From Blasia pusilla (Eukaryota; Marchantiophyta; Marchantiopsida; Blasiales), in contig CM114271.1 in the NCBI GenBank assembly GCA_050084515.1, positions 2,232,001-2,296,000 of the forward strand: a stretch of 64,000 bases of DNA, in the 5' to 3' direction. Below, piece after piece: positions 48,097 to 57,639 of this stretch. Every line of letters starts with the position of its first letter. Position 1 is the first letter of the stretch. Below the pieces are notes generated by a model. That model was given only the letters and a program-made list of their open reading frames with translations. It searched no databases and had not been told where the DNA came from. Made by a program: the position numbers and the translations under genes.

Positions 48097-48420
48097 ATGT
48101 TTGGAGATTACCGACCTATCAATTGGTAGACCAAGTCCGATAGGTATGCCATGCCCACCCTTGAGGAGATCTTTGATGCTATTGGGCATGCAAAGGTCTT
48201 CAGTTCATTAGATCTTCGAGCCGGATACCATCAGCTGCCTATCAAATTGGAGGACAGGCAGAAAAAGATATTTTGGGGCATCTATCCTCACGGGAAGGAT
48301 TGTTTGTAGCAGTGGCGGTTCTTTCCATCCGGGTTAAAGAACGCCCCTGCTGATTTTTAGAGGGTCATGGATAGGATCTTGGCAGGTCTGGACTTTGCTA
48401 GGTGTTATATTGATGACATC
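48097..48420 (+). pseudogene. Copy D: isolated reverse transcriptase fragment of the same family
   Basis: This 324-bp segment aligns base for base with 54859-55182 of copy C: FGDYRPIN, MPTLEEIFDAIGHAKVFSS, the LDLRAGYHQLPIK block and FARCYIDDI. It carries TAG at 48127-48129 and 48307-48309, exactly where copy C has TAG at 54889-54891 and 55069-55071, plus a private CAG to TAG at 48358-48360. No LTR or other coding flanks it, so it is a truncated copy or a captured fragment. Confidence 0.88.
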
Positions 48421-48944
48421 CCCATTTGTAATCATATGCTTGGACGTGTTCCTGACACGGTGAACATCTTCCATTATTGTGGGCTTTGGATGAATGCCAT
48501 AATAAACATATTCTCATAAGTCAAGGCCAAAAATTCTAGAATTATAAATAAATATCCAATAAATACCATCACCCATGGCCATTGCTCCACAACACATTTG
48601 ATGATCTTGCTACTAGCTTTGGTGCAACAATCATCACTTGATGAATCGAAGAAGGTTGGATGTGAGTTGAGTGATCATCATGTACATGTCACGATTGTTA
48701 GGATAGATCGGTCGGATCTAGAAGAGCGTCTTCACGAGTAGTGGAGGAAATGCCCAAGAGGTCGAGAATGACCTACTGAGGCCCCGGGAAACCTGAGAGA
48801 GCAGGTTTCCCCTTCGTTTCGGCTCATTTGGAGCCATATAGAAAAACTTACTATTTCGGGTAAGTTTCCATGTTAGGGATAGTTGACTTTATATTTTTGG
48901 TAAGTGGCCCTTGACCTCCTACATCAGGTCAAGAGCCAAGGAGG
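48421..48944. other. Sequence upstream of copy C LTR
   Basis: 48732-48815 (aagaggtcgagaatgacct ... gcaggtttccccttcg) is a relative of the tandem repeat at 5796-5977. The start of the copy C 5' LTR probably lies somewhere in 48800-48945, but its TG end cannot be set because the 3' LTR lacks this part. Confidence 0.45.
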
Positions 48945-49199
48945 TGACTTGGGAGCATAGGTTACCATGGAGGGAGCTTGGGAGAGGGGAGGGGTATACC
49001 GCAAGGAGAGAGAGCTTGAGAGCTCATTCTCTCTTTGTTGAACTTCTTGGCATGAGGCGGCGGAGCTATGGTCCCTTGCCTTGTGAGTGTAACCCAAACC
49101 TCTCATTAGGAGAGTGGGTTTGGTTTGACATGAGAGAGAGTGCACACCTTTGAGAGCTATGGTGTGAGATGGTGTAGAGAGAGATTGGATCTTACTTTA
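48945..49199 (+). repeat. Copy C 5' LTR (3' portion)
   Basis: It matches 57386-57639. Its gagtgggtttggtttgacat word resembles gagtgggtttggctcgattg in the copy B LTR (minus strand), so the LTRs are related. The end at cttactttaca is where similarity with the 3' copy stops. Confidence 0.8.
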
Positions 49200-50738
49200 C
49201 AAAGAGAGAGTGAGAGAGCTTCATGGGGGAGCTCGCTGGTCACTCGCTGTTTTTGCAGGTTGGGGACCATGTTTCCCGTTCAGCGGCTCATGGGAGTGCT
49301 CACCGGAGCAAGAGCTGCTTTGATTGTTCTTCGCATTTGCCAATTTTTCGTGTGGAAGAGTGGCGCGCGGAAGCGCTGCCTAATTTTTTACAGGGATTTA
49401 GTATGGGGGCGGGTTGCCCCATGCCGGTGCTCTTGGGAGCACCATGTAGCTTGCTGATTTGTATTTTTACAGGTTTTACATTTTTGTTGGGAGAAATCAG
49501 CGCGGAAGCGCTGCCAAATTTTGTATAGGAGAAAGAGACATTGGGCTTTACGACAATCCCCATCAGTTTTTACTGGAATATCCAATTCTGAATGTTTTTG
49601 ACTTTGTTGTAGATCGTGAAGCTGTGCACGTTGTGCAACAAACAATGTGCAATTTGGAGTTGCGAGCAAAAAGTTATGGTCAATCTTACAAAACTACCAT
49701 TGCTACGTGATTTTTAGGGTTAAATTGTTCAAACCCTAAACCAGCCGTCATAGTCGCCGTCGACGGTCAATGGTCACCGTCACCGTCACCATCACCATTC
49801 GGCCGTCACCATCAACGGTCCACCGTCCGTTGTCCACCCTTTGGTTGCCATTGCCACCATTATGGAGTGGAGGGTCTTCCATGACGTTCGTTGATTCTCT
49901 AACTTGCGTCGCCACCAAGTACTTTGTTTTTGCCGCCACCGTCATCACAGTTTCGTCATCAACCAGTGATGGTTGATGACCTCTGGTTATGGTGTTTCAG
50001 TTTTGATTTCATGCTACTATGTTGTGATTGGTAGCCGCTCGACGACGATCGAGTACCGTGCCGTGACGCCCGTAGCCGCAACGCGCCGCCGATTGCCGCG
50101 CCGTGCCGCTCGTGGCTGCACCGCACTGTCTCGATTGCAGAGCCGCACCATCATTGTGGAGCAGAGTGTGGGTTTATTTTTTATTGAGAAGGGTATGCCG
50201 TCGAGTGTCGCATCCCACCATCGAGGGCCATGCCGTTCATAGCCGTTCCGTGCCGCCTGCAACGCCGCACCGTTCCGCTGGAACCGCACTATCTATCAAG
50301 AAGTTTTGAGAAGCGTCAGTATGGGAGGAGTATGACTTGCTGATTGGAGGAGTTATTTCCACAACCAAGTTGGGGTCGAGATTTGCAGTTTCTGAGGAGA
50401 GACATCGACATGTGTTCAACTTACCCATTCCGATCCTTTACCCTGCACGTGTGAGGGATTCTAGGATTTGGGTAGTTTATTTGGGGATATTGGATATGTG
50501 AATGCTCATTTATGTATGTGGTTAAGGGACATAGACTTGTGTGGGATGTCCCGAGTTGAGAGTAGGTTGTCGATGAGATGATAGCCCGGTCGATTTGCGG
50601 CATCACGCCACGAATTGCCGCACGTTACACGTCTCGGGGAGGCAGAGTGTAGATCGAGTGCCGCATGTTTGGGATGAGTGATTGAGGGATTACTCACAAG
50701 GTTCAGAGTGATCGGGTGAGAGGGGCACGAGGGTCATT
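49200..50738 (+). other. Copy C 5' leader with an internal duplication
   Basis: Two diverged units contain gcggaagcgctgcc (49367-49380 and 49502-49515), each followed by an aattttttac/aattttgtat word. A related word occurs in the copy B leader. 49745-49835 is a (CCGTCAcc)n-like low-complexity tract. 50425-50490 (ttacccattccgatccttta...) resembles the copy A leader at about 10246-10290. No primer-binding site was identified. Confidence 0.6.
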
Positions 50739-52330
50739 ATGGAGTCCATTCAGGACTTTGAGAGGCAAGGTGGTGAACCCGAGAGTAGCTCTAGAGGTTT
50801 TACGCGGAGTGGCGCGAGGTTTCGAGGGTCTCCACATGAGGGACCACCTCGACCTCCTTTTGTGTCATCGTCAGACGAGGGGGAGGGTGTAGAGGAGTTT
50901 GTGAGCACATCGCCACACATTGTGAGTGGTCCTACCAATTGGGTGTACGAGATGGACGATCGGGGTAGAGGACCGCGTAGGTTTCCAGGTGTAGTAGGCA
51001 CGATTGAGTTGCACCATTTCATAGCAGAGTTTAGGAGTTGGTGCAACTCCCAGCGGGCCAAGAACTCTAGAGAGTTCAACCCGTTTACAGCATGGAACGG
51101 TATGTTCCAGCATTTATAGGGGGCGCCCATGGACGATTACCATGAGTTCTCTAAGAGATATGCAGGTGAGATCGAGGCGTGGAGGCACTACTATGACCCA
51201 CATTATTTGTCATGGACGGAGCCGTTCCCAGATGAGGAGGAGGAGTCAGGAGATGCTACTTCCTCTTCCACTAGTGACGTTTTAGGAGGGGTCACTCGTA
51301 CGGGAGCAGTTGCACCCTCTAGTCGGATTCGTCCCAGGTTCAACCCTGTGGTTGAGTTCTTTGTTGAGTTGAGGGCGAGATACCAAGGGGTACGGACGGA
51401 GAAGTTGCGGAGCATCAACGACTTTCAGAGGCGCTCGGGTGAGAGTTTGTGTGAGCCTTATACTCGCTTGCGCCGGTTGATCAACATCACTTAGGAGGTG
51501 ACAGAGGCTCGGGCTATCCAGTCATGGTACGCGATGCTGGACCGGACCCTATGGACACGGGTGCGGGAGGGGGTGCTTCTTATGAACACCTCCCCTACGT
51601 TGAGAGATGTTTTTAGGACCGCCGAGAACATTGAGCGCAACATGGCGGAGGAGAGCGTAGCCACCATGGGTTCTGGCGAGCGATCACGATTATCTGCACC
51701 ACTGTGCGGCAAAGAACGTGACTCGAGATAGGTCGATGTGGCACCACGAGCTCGGGGGAGGATACCGGGAGGCCGTGCCACGAGACCTGTGCCTTCATAT
51801 GCGGCTCAACAAAGAAGCGCCTACTATTACTTGTTGGTCATGTGGTGGAGCCCATCATCGCCGCGATTGCACTCGTCGGGTCATGGGCGTGTGCCTCACC
51901 ATGGAGGAGGAGATGGTCTTTGCACAGGAGGTTATCAGTGTGACTATTGTCGAGGTATGGTCATACACGCGCCAGGTGTTTGATTTACATCTGAGTTACG
52001 TCCGGACCAAGGGCGAGAGGGCACCACGGATCGAGTAGCCGGTCCGGGTGGGCCTAGAGATCGTGCACAGGTGGTCCCGTTGGGGGACGAGGAGCTGGAG
52101 TTGCCTAACAGGGTGGTGGAGCTACCCGTGGAGGAGGTAGAATACCACCACCTAGACGCGCCGAGGGAGATGACGGACGTGAGGCTGGGATGGTTGCTCA
52201 GATACACCAGCTACATGAGCAGATTACCGCTATGGCATTGAGGTTACCCGATGCCGGATCCGTGGCATCGACATCATATGGAGCAGCCAGAGATCTGGAG
52301 GATCCTGGATGGATGTGCGGGGTTGCCTAG
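50739..52330 (+). pseudogene. Copy C gag, broken
   Basis: It starts at ATG 50739 and shares FTRSGARFRG, EFNPFTAWNGMFQHL and QRRSGESL...YTRLRRLI with copies A and B. TAG at 51117-51119 and 51492-51494 (Gln in copy B) interrupt it, and frame changes follow near 51720. A CCHC knuckle, CWSCGGAHHRRDC, starts at 51832. The second knuckle CDYC (about 51940) is split by another frameshift. The role is as for copy A gag. Confidence 0.8.
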
Positions 52331-53239
52331 ATGGAGGCCGCCGCAGTTGTGACGCGTGGAGGAGCCGCAGAGTTGGATCCACAACGAGGGGAAGCCAGAA
52401 GAGAGACTAGGCTTCCTCAGTCTTTCACGTTGTCCGAAGCGATGAGGACCCCATCGATGGGTCCTCATCAAAGTTGCTGGAGAGTTGGTGATGTTGTTGG
52501 TGTGCAGGCACAGAGGGCGATGGGAGAAGCGAGTGCGAAGACTCCTATTGTTGATGCTCAGGAGGGGCATGTGTCGAGCACGTTGTTGGGGGCGACCACC
52601 GTTGTGTACCCCACTCCTTTATTTTCTGCTTCCGATGTTATGACGTTGGGCGGTACGCCCGCCGAGGCTTTTTGGCTGGACGCTTCACTATGTGAGCGCG
52701 GAATTGGAGTTCCTGCATCACGTTTAGAGGTGATTGCAGAGGAGGTGATGGACCTGCCCTTGGAGCGGATGCTCGGGCCGTCCATGTCAGATTCATGGCA
52801 GGCTGCGGCTGCTAGGATGGCGAAGATGCCCGCTAGACCCGCGATAGAGCGTGCCGTGGCTTCTCCTGGTGTTGTGTTGCTGGATAACCGACGAGAGGTC
52901 TTCCAGTTGGTGAGTCTTGGAGGTAGAGCTTTTAGTCCGCAGCGCGTCTTGTTGGATTCAGGAGCGCAACCCCTGATGTTGGGGAAAGCGTCATTCAGAG
53001 GATTGGGTTTGACAAGAGCCGATGTGGAGCGTTGTCCACTCTGGATACATACATCCTTGGGTGGAGCGAGTACCACACAGTATATCACCCGACAGGAGGT
53101 CGTGGTGAGGATTTGCCCAGGGCATCCTACAGATGAGTCTGTGGTGCGCGCCAAGGCGATAGTGACTGATGTAGAGTCCTACAACGTCTTGGTTGGTGGA
53201 GCAGTGTTATACCCGATGGGGTTTTCCCTGGATTACTAG
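52331..53239 (+). pseudogene. Copy C linker and aspartic protease, long open frame
   Basis: 302 codons are open. An N-terminal linker with TPLFSASDVMTLGGTPAEAF is conserved with A and B. The protease motif LLDSGAQPLMLGK has its DSGA codons at 52955-52966, and YNVLVGGAVLYPMGF follows near the end. It closes at TAG 53237-53239 where A and B have TGG (WEE/WTK). This is the least damaged protease segment of the three copies apart from that change. Confidence 0.83.
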
Positions 53240-53399
53240 GAGGAGTCAGCGTCCTACCGGCAGTCAGGTGATGGGCGCCTTAGCTCATTACCCGTTCGAT
53301 TCACAGGTACAATGATCGAGCAACGTCCAGGAGAGATGGCGACCTTAGCAGCATTTAGGAGTGCCATTACTTGACCTAGTGATTTGATTGAGGGACATG

Positions 53400-54260
53400 T
53401 CCATGCAGAGGATACTCCGTTCCTAACATTTCTATGGAGAGGAGTGTTATGGTAGCTGCATCATTCCGTGGAGGAGAGGTGCATTTGTGGGGCTCGGCCG
53501 AGAGCCGGCGATTGGCAGATGAGCACGTGCAGACCGCGTGGAGCGAGGCATTTGCACCGGAGCGTGATGGGTCTGAGGAACCCAAGGTAGCAGAGAGTGC
53601 TACGATGACACCCTTGGATACCACACCCATTGTGTGGTGTACCCGGACGAGGGTATTTGTTAGATCTCTTTGGAGGGATTAGCTCCGGGTTAGCTGTTGT
53701 TTTGCAGGCAAGAGTACAAGTACAGCAGTACCTGTATGTGGAGAGTGATGATGTTGCGAGGCGCGTCTCACTACGACATGTGGCGCACTTATGCCTACGT
53801 TTTCCCCACTTATTTTTTGCGTCCGCAGTACAGGGGTACCATAGTTCCCTACCGAGGGAACTATGCGAGAGTGGAGCGCCCCTCCCATTTGTTAGTGGAT
53901 TCCATTCTGGATCCAGGTCGTCGATCACACGCAGTGAGGCACGATGATCGACCACCGTTGACTATGGTCAACATGGTAGGCAGGCCGTGGGCAGCCTTGC
54001 CCACGTTTGTGAGTTTTCCCGCTTCCTATGCATACAAGGAGGCCGGTCCTGGCTTGGTTTGGGATGACCAAGTTCAGCGGTTGGTGGAGCCCAAGGCTGA
54101 CGAGAGAGAGCGAGCGATGGGATTTCCCATAAGAGTGACGGCAGTACCGTCAGTGTCAGAGGCATCACGACGCCACGTCTTGGGTCAAGCGATGGACCTC
54201 AACTGCTTGACATGGATCCTCAGCTTAGGAGTGGCTGAGCAGCGTCGCATGAGATCGCGA
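53400..54260 (+). pseudogene. Copy C DNA methyltransferase remnant (catalytic motifs IV to VIII deleted)
   Basis: The LDTTPIVW segment (about 53610), motif I LLDLFGGISSGL (about 53660-53695), and QYLYVESDDVARRVSLRHVA are present. After YHSSLPREL (about 53855) the sequence jumps to LLVDSILDPGRRS (about 53890), so PCQ, ENV and the AHR-x-R block of copies A and B are missing. The C-terminal ERAMGF...VLGQAMDLN...WILSLGVAEQR block is intact (about 54106-54245). A perfect 11-bp hairpin (catagttccct, 4-nt loop, 53840-53865) lies at the junction. Without the catalytic Cys this could not be an active methylase even if read through. Confidence 0.85.
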
Positions 54261-54565
54261 CAGATCATAGCGGTTGCGTTGGTGAGCCCCATGCCTATCG
54301 AGATGGTGGAGGCAGTGGCTGGGGGCGAGACCCGAGGAGATCTACGCACCAAGGGAGATCAGGAGAGACACCCTTGGACTTCTTGGGATGTTTTGAAGGT
54401 ACGCAAGGAGATGATAGCCACAACATCGAGCGTGGTTTGAACGCTTTGCGTGGAGGAGATCAGAGTTTGCAGTTGGCTGCAGGAGAGCGGCCGAGTGTTG
54501 TTGTTCGAGACGGGATTGCACCAAAGCAACCACCGATACCCGCACCGGAGAGTCCTGCTGTAGTC

Positions 54566-55990
54566 ACGATGGAGACTTGGGAGCCAAATATGGGCCCTAA
54601 GTTGACACAAGGAGAGCGGCGCCGAATACATTAGTTCCTCAGGAGTCATAGGAGCTTCTTTGGGTTTAGCATGGAGGATTTGAGTAGGCTGAAAGGACTG
54701 GAGATCCGCATTGAGTTGTCGAGTGATACGCCAATCTTGTGACAACCCTACAAGTACAGTGATAAGCAGGACTAGTGGAGATGTCGCATGGGGAGTATGC
54801 ATCTGCCACAGTCATGCCCGCTAAGAAGGATGTGCATGGCAACTGGACGGACAGGCGGATGTTTGGGGATTACCGACCTATCAATCGATAGACAAAGTCC
54901 GATAGGTATGCCATGCCCACCCCTGAGGAGATCTTTGATGCGATTGATCACGCAAAGGTCTTCAGTTCATTGGATTTGCGAGCCGGATACCATCAGCTGC
55001 CTATCAGATTGGAGGACAGGCAATCGATCGCATTTTGGGGCATCGATCCTCACGGGAAGGATTGTTTGTAGCAGTGGCGCTTCTTACCATTTGGGTTAAA
55101 GAACGCCCCGGCTGAGTTTCAGAGGGTCATGGATAGGATCTTGGCTGGTCTGGATTTTGCTAGGTGTTATATTGATGACATTGTAGTCTTTAGCGCCACG
55201 GTTGAGGAGCATGAGCAACATCTAGAGGAGGTGTTTCGACGATTGCAATTACATGGGCTGAAGCTACATCCAGGCAAGTGCAAGTTCTTCTACGACCAGA
55301 TTGAGTACTTTGGTCATATGGTATACCCAGGGGGCCTTGGTGTTCAGCAGACAAAGGTAGAGGCTATCTCAATCATTCCACGCCCTACAGATGTGAGCCA
55401 TGTTTGCGCATTCATGGGATTGGCGAACTTCTATCGGCCATACGTCAAGGGATTCAGTTCGATTGCGAAGTCGCTGACCTTGCTGACCAAGGTGGATCAC
55501 GAGTGGCATTGGGGGGTTGAGCAGGAGCGAGCATTTCAGTTTCTCAAGGACAGGTTGACATCCGCGCCCATCTTGAGGAGACCGATCAAGGGGCGTCCTT
55601 TCCAGTTGCACACAGATTGGAGCATGTTGGGGCTTGGAGCGATGCTCACCTAGCATGATGATGAGGGTAGAGAGTTCGTGGTGGCTTACACTAGCCGCTC
55701 GAACAACGTTGCAGTGGTGAAGTACACCTCGTATGAGGGTGAGTGCTTGGCTGCGGTGTGGGTTGTCGCGCATTTCAAGTGTTACTTATTCGGCAACCCC
55801 TTTACCATCATCACTGATCATCAACTGCTGAAGTGGTTGATGGAGTCCAACAAGCTTGCAGGGAAGCTTGCGATATGGGCTCTGTTGTTGCAGGAGTATT
55901 ATTTTCAGGTGGTACATAGACATGGGACTCTCAACCAAGATGCAGATGGGTTGAGTCGTAACCCATGCCCGAGTCAGCGAGATGCGATTG
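54566..55990 (+). pseudogene. Copy C reverse transcriptase and RNase H
   Basis: METWEPNMGPKL opens the domain near 54569. A deletion around 54760 shortens the YRYSDMERDLIQS region. FGDYRPIN, FDAIDHAKVFSSLDLRAGYHQ, LPFGLKNAPAEFQ and YIDD (55168-55179) follow, then a connection region and RNase H with LHTDWSMLGLGAMLT, YEGECLAAVW and TIITDHQLL, ending at NQDADGLSRNPC. TAG codons lie at 54889-54891, 55069-55071 and 55651-55653. A 174-codon open frame from 55129 shows the palm and connection are otherwise well kept. Confidence 0.88.
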
Positions 55991-56199
55991 GAGCTCGATA
56001 GCATGGAGAGAGTGATGAGGAGTCGGTGCTAGGATGGCACTCGTCAGCCTATTTAGGCATGTTGGCTATGGAGAGCCAGAGTGTGGAGACTTCGATGGCG
56101 AGGTCTAGTGGAGAGTCCTTGGATCCGGAGGCTAGTGAGAAGACAACAAGTGGCCGACATATTCATGATGATGGAGTAGTCTTGGAGTACCTTCGTACT

Positions 56200-57385
56200 G
56201 GCAGCGTTGCGAGCACCGTGGATGCTAGAGAGCGGGATCGGAGCCTATAGCGGGCCAGACGATTCCGTTGGGAGGGGACACATGTTTTGAGGGTTTGGGA
56301 GGATGGTAGAGTACGCGTAGTGCCACATCCTTTGCAGAGAGCACGACTAGTGCAGCATGCCCACGAGGAGTTGGGTCACTTTGGGGTGAAGCGGACGTAC
56401 AATTTGCTCCAGATTCAGTATTGGAGGCATGCAGACTGACGTTCAGTAGTTTGTTGCCAGGTGCATGGTGTGTGATCGGGTCCGAGCATCGTTCAATGCT
56501 CCGACTCCACAGTTACATCCATTACCGATCATGGGCTTAGGGTATATATGGAGTTTGGATTTTGCAAAACCTTTTCCTTTGACGGAGCGTCACAATCGTT
56601 ATGTGTTGGTGATGGTCGAGCAAGTGGATCGAGTTGGTTGCATTGCTTGACAAAGCAAGTGAGGGAGTAGCTTATGCCTTCCTTGACAGAGTGCCGAGTC
56701 ATTATGGTGCATCGGCTGAGGTGTTGACAGACCAGGGTACCGAGTTTCGCGGTGAGTTCCAGGCCTTGTGTGATCAGGCGCTGATCGACCACCGCACGAC
56801 TTCACGAGATCATCCCGATACGGATGGATTAGCGGAGAGAGTTGTGCATACGGTGAAGAGGGGTTTACGCAAGTATGGCTTGTAGAGAGGTCACCTAGGA
56901 TATTGGGACCTCCTGTTGCCATGGTTGGCGATGGGATACAGATTCAACAAGCAGGCATCCTTAGCGTCTTTTTCACCGTACTTGCTACTTTATGGCCGAG
57001 AGCCAGATTTACCTACGGCCATTTGTCGAGATGTTGGTGAGGTGCTGGATCTTGATGACCCAGATGTATGGATGCGAGCATGTTCTTAGAGGGCTGAGTT
57101 GTTTTGGAGAGTGATGCCCATGGCGTTCGAGAACTTGGCGATTGCGCATCGAGATACGTTGAGGTATGCGACTATTCGGGGTGGTGGTTATCGACCAACT
57201 ATCCAGAGATTTCATCAGGGAGATTATGTATACTTGCAGCAGACGGCACTGACGACGTTGGATGTGACTGTAGGGCGCACTATCTTGAGAGTGCGTGACG
57301 TTTTACCATCCGATGTTCTCTTGCTGGAGGGACGCGATGGTATGGTATGGAAGGACCATGTGCGTAATTGTGCGCCATGTCACCT
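56200..57385 (+). pseudogene. Copy C integrase, C-terminus and PHD finger lost
   Basis: The zinc-binding HAHEELGHFGVKRTYNLLQ segment (about 56355-56410), WSLDFAKP (first Asp), LTDQGTEF (second Asp, about 56730) and GLAERVVH (Glu, about 56830) are all recognisable. A deletion/frameshift lies near 56622. TAG codons at 56248-56250, 56883-56885 and 57087-57089 each replace a Gln kept in A and B. The frame runs to DHVRNCAPCHL and then meets LTR sequence at 57386, removing the PHD finger found in A and B. Confidence 0.86.
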
Positions 57386-57639
57386 TGACTTGGGAGCATA
57401 GGTTACCATGGAGAGAGCTTGGGAGAGGGGAGGGGTATACCTCAAGGAGAGAGAGCTTGAGAGCTCATTCTCTCTTTGTTGAACCTCTTGGCATGAGGCG
57501 GCGGAGCTATGGTCCCCTGCCTTGTGAGTGTAACCCAAGCCTCTCATTAGGAGAGTGGGTTTGGTTTGACATGAGAGAGAGTGCACACCTTTGAGAGTAT
57601 GGTGTGAGATGGTGTAGAGAGAGATTGGATCTTACTTTA
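57386..57639 (+). repeat. Copy C 3' LTR (3' portion), fused to coding sequence
   Basis: It matches 48945-49199. It abuts the integrase coding region without stop codon, polypurine tract or LTR start. 57700-57770 beyond it resembles an LTR start (gcatgttgtgtagcgatgat), hinting at a second, partial LTR. Confidence 0.8.

Larger units (their letters stand above)
48945..57639 (+). mobile_element. Ty3/gypsy retrotransposon copy C, with a partly deleted DNA methyltransferase
   Basis: Direct repeats 48945-49199 and 57386-57639 (about 255 bp, about 5 mismatches and one indel by hand count) flank the copy and represent LTR sequence. Between them lie a 1.5-kb leader, gag (50739-52330), linker/protease (52331-53239), a methylase remnant (53400-54260), RT/RNase H (54566-55990) and integrase (56200-57385). 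The integrase runs straight into LTR sequence at 57385/57386, so the PHD finger, polypurine tract and LTR beginning are missing. LTR identity near 98 percent suggests a younger insertion than copy B, although the coding region already carries many stops. Confidence 0.87.
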
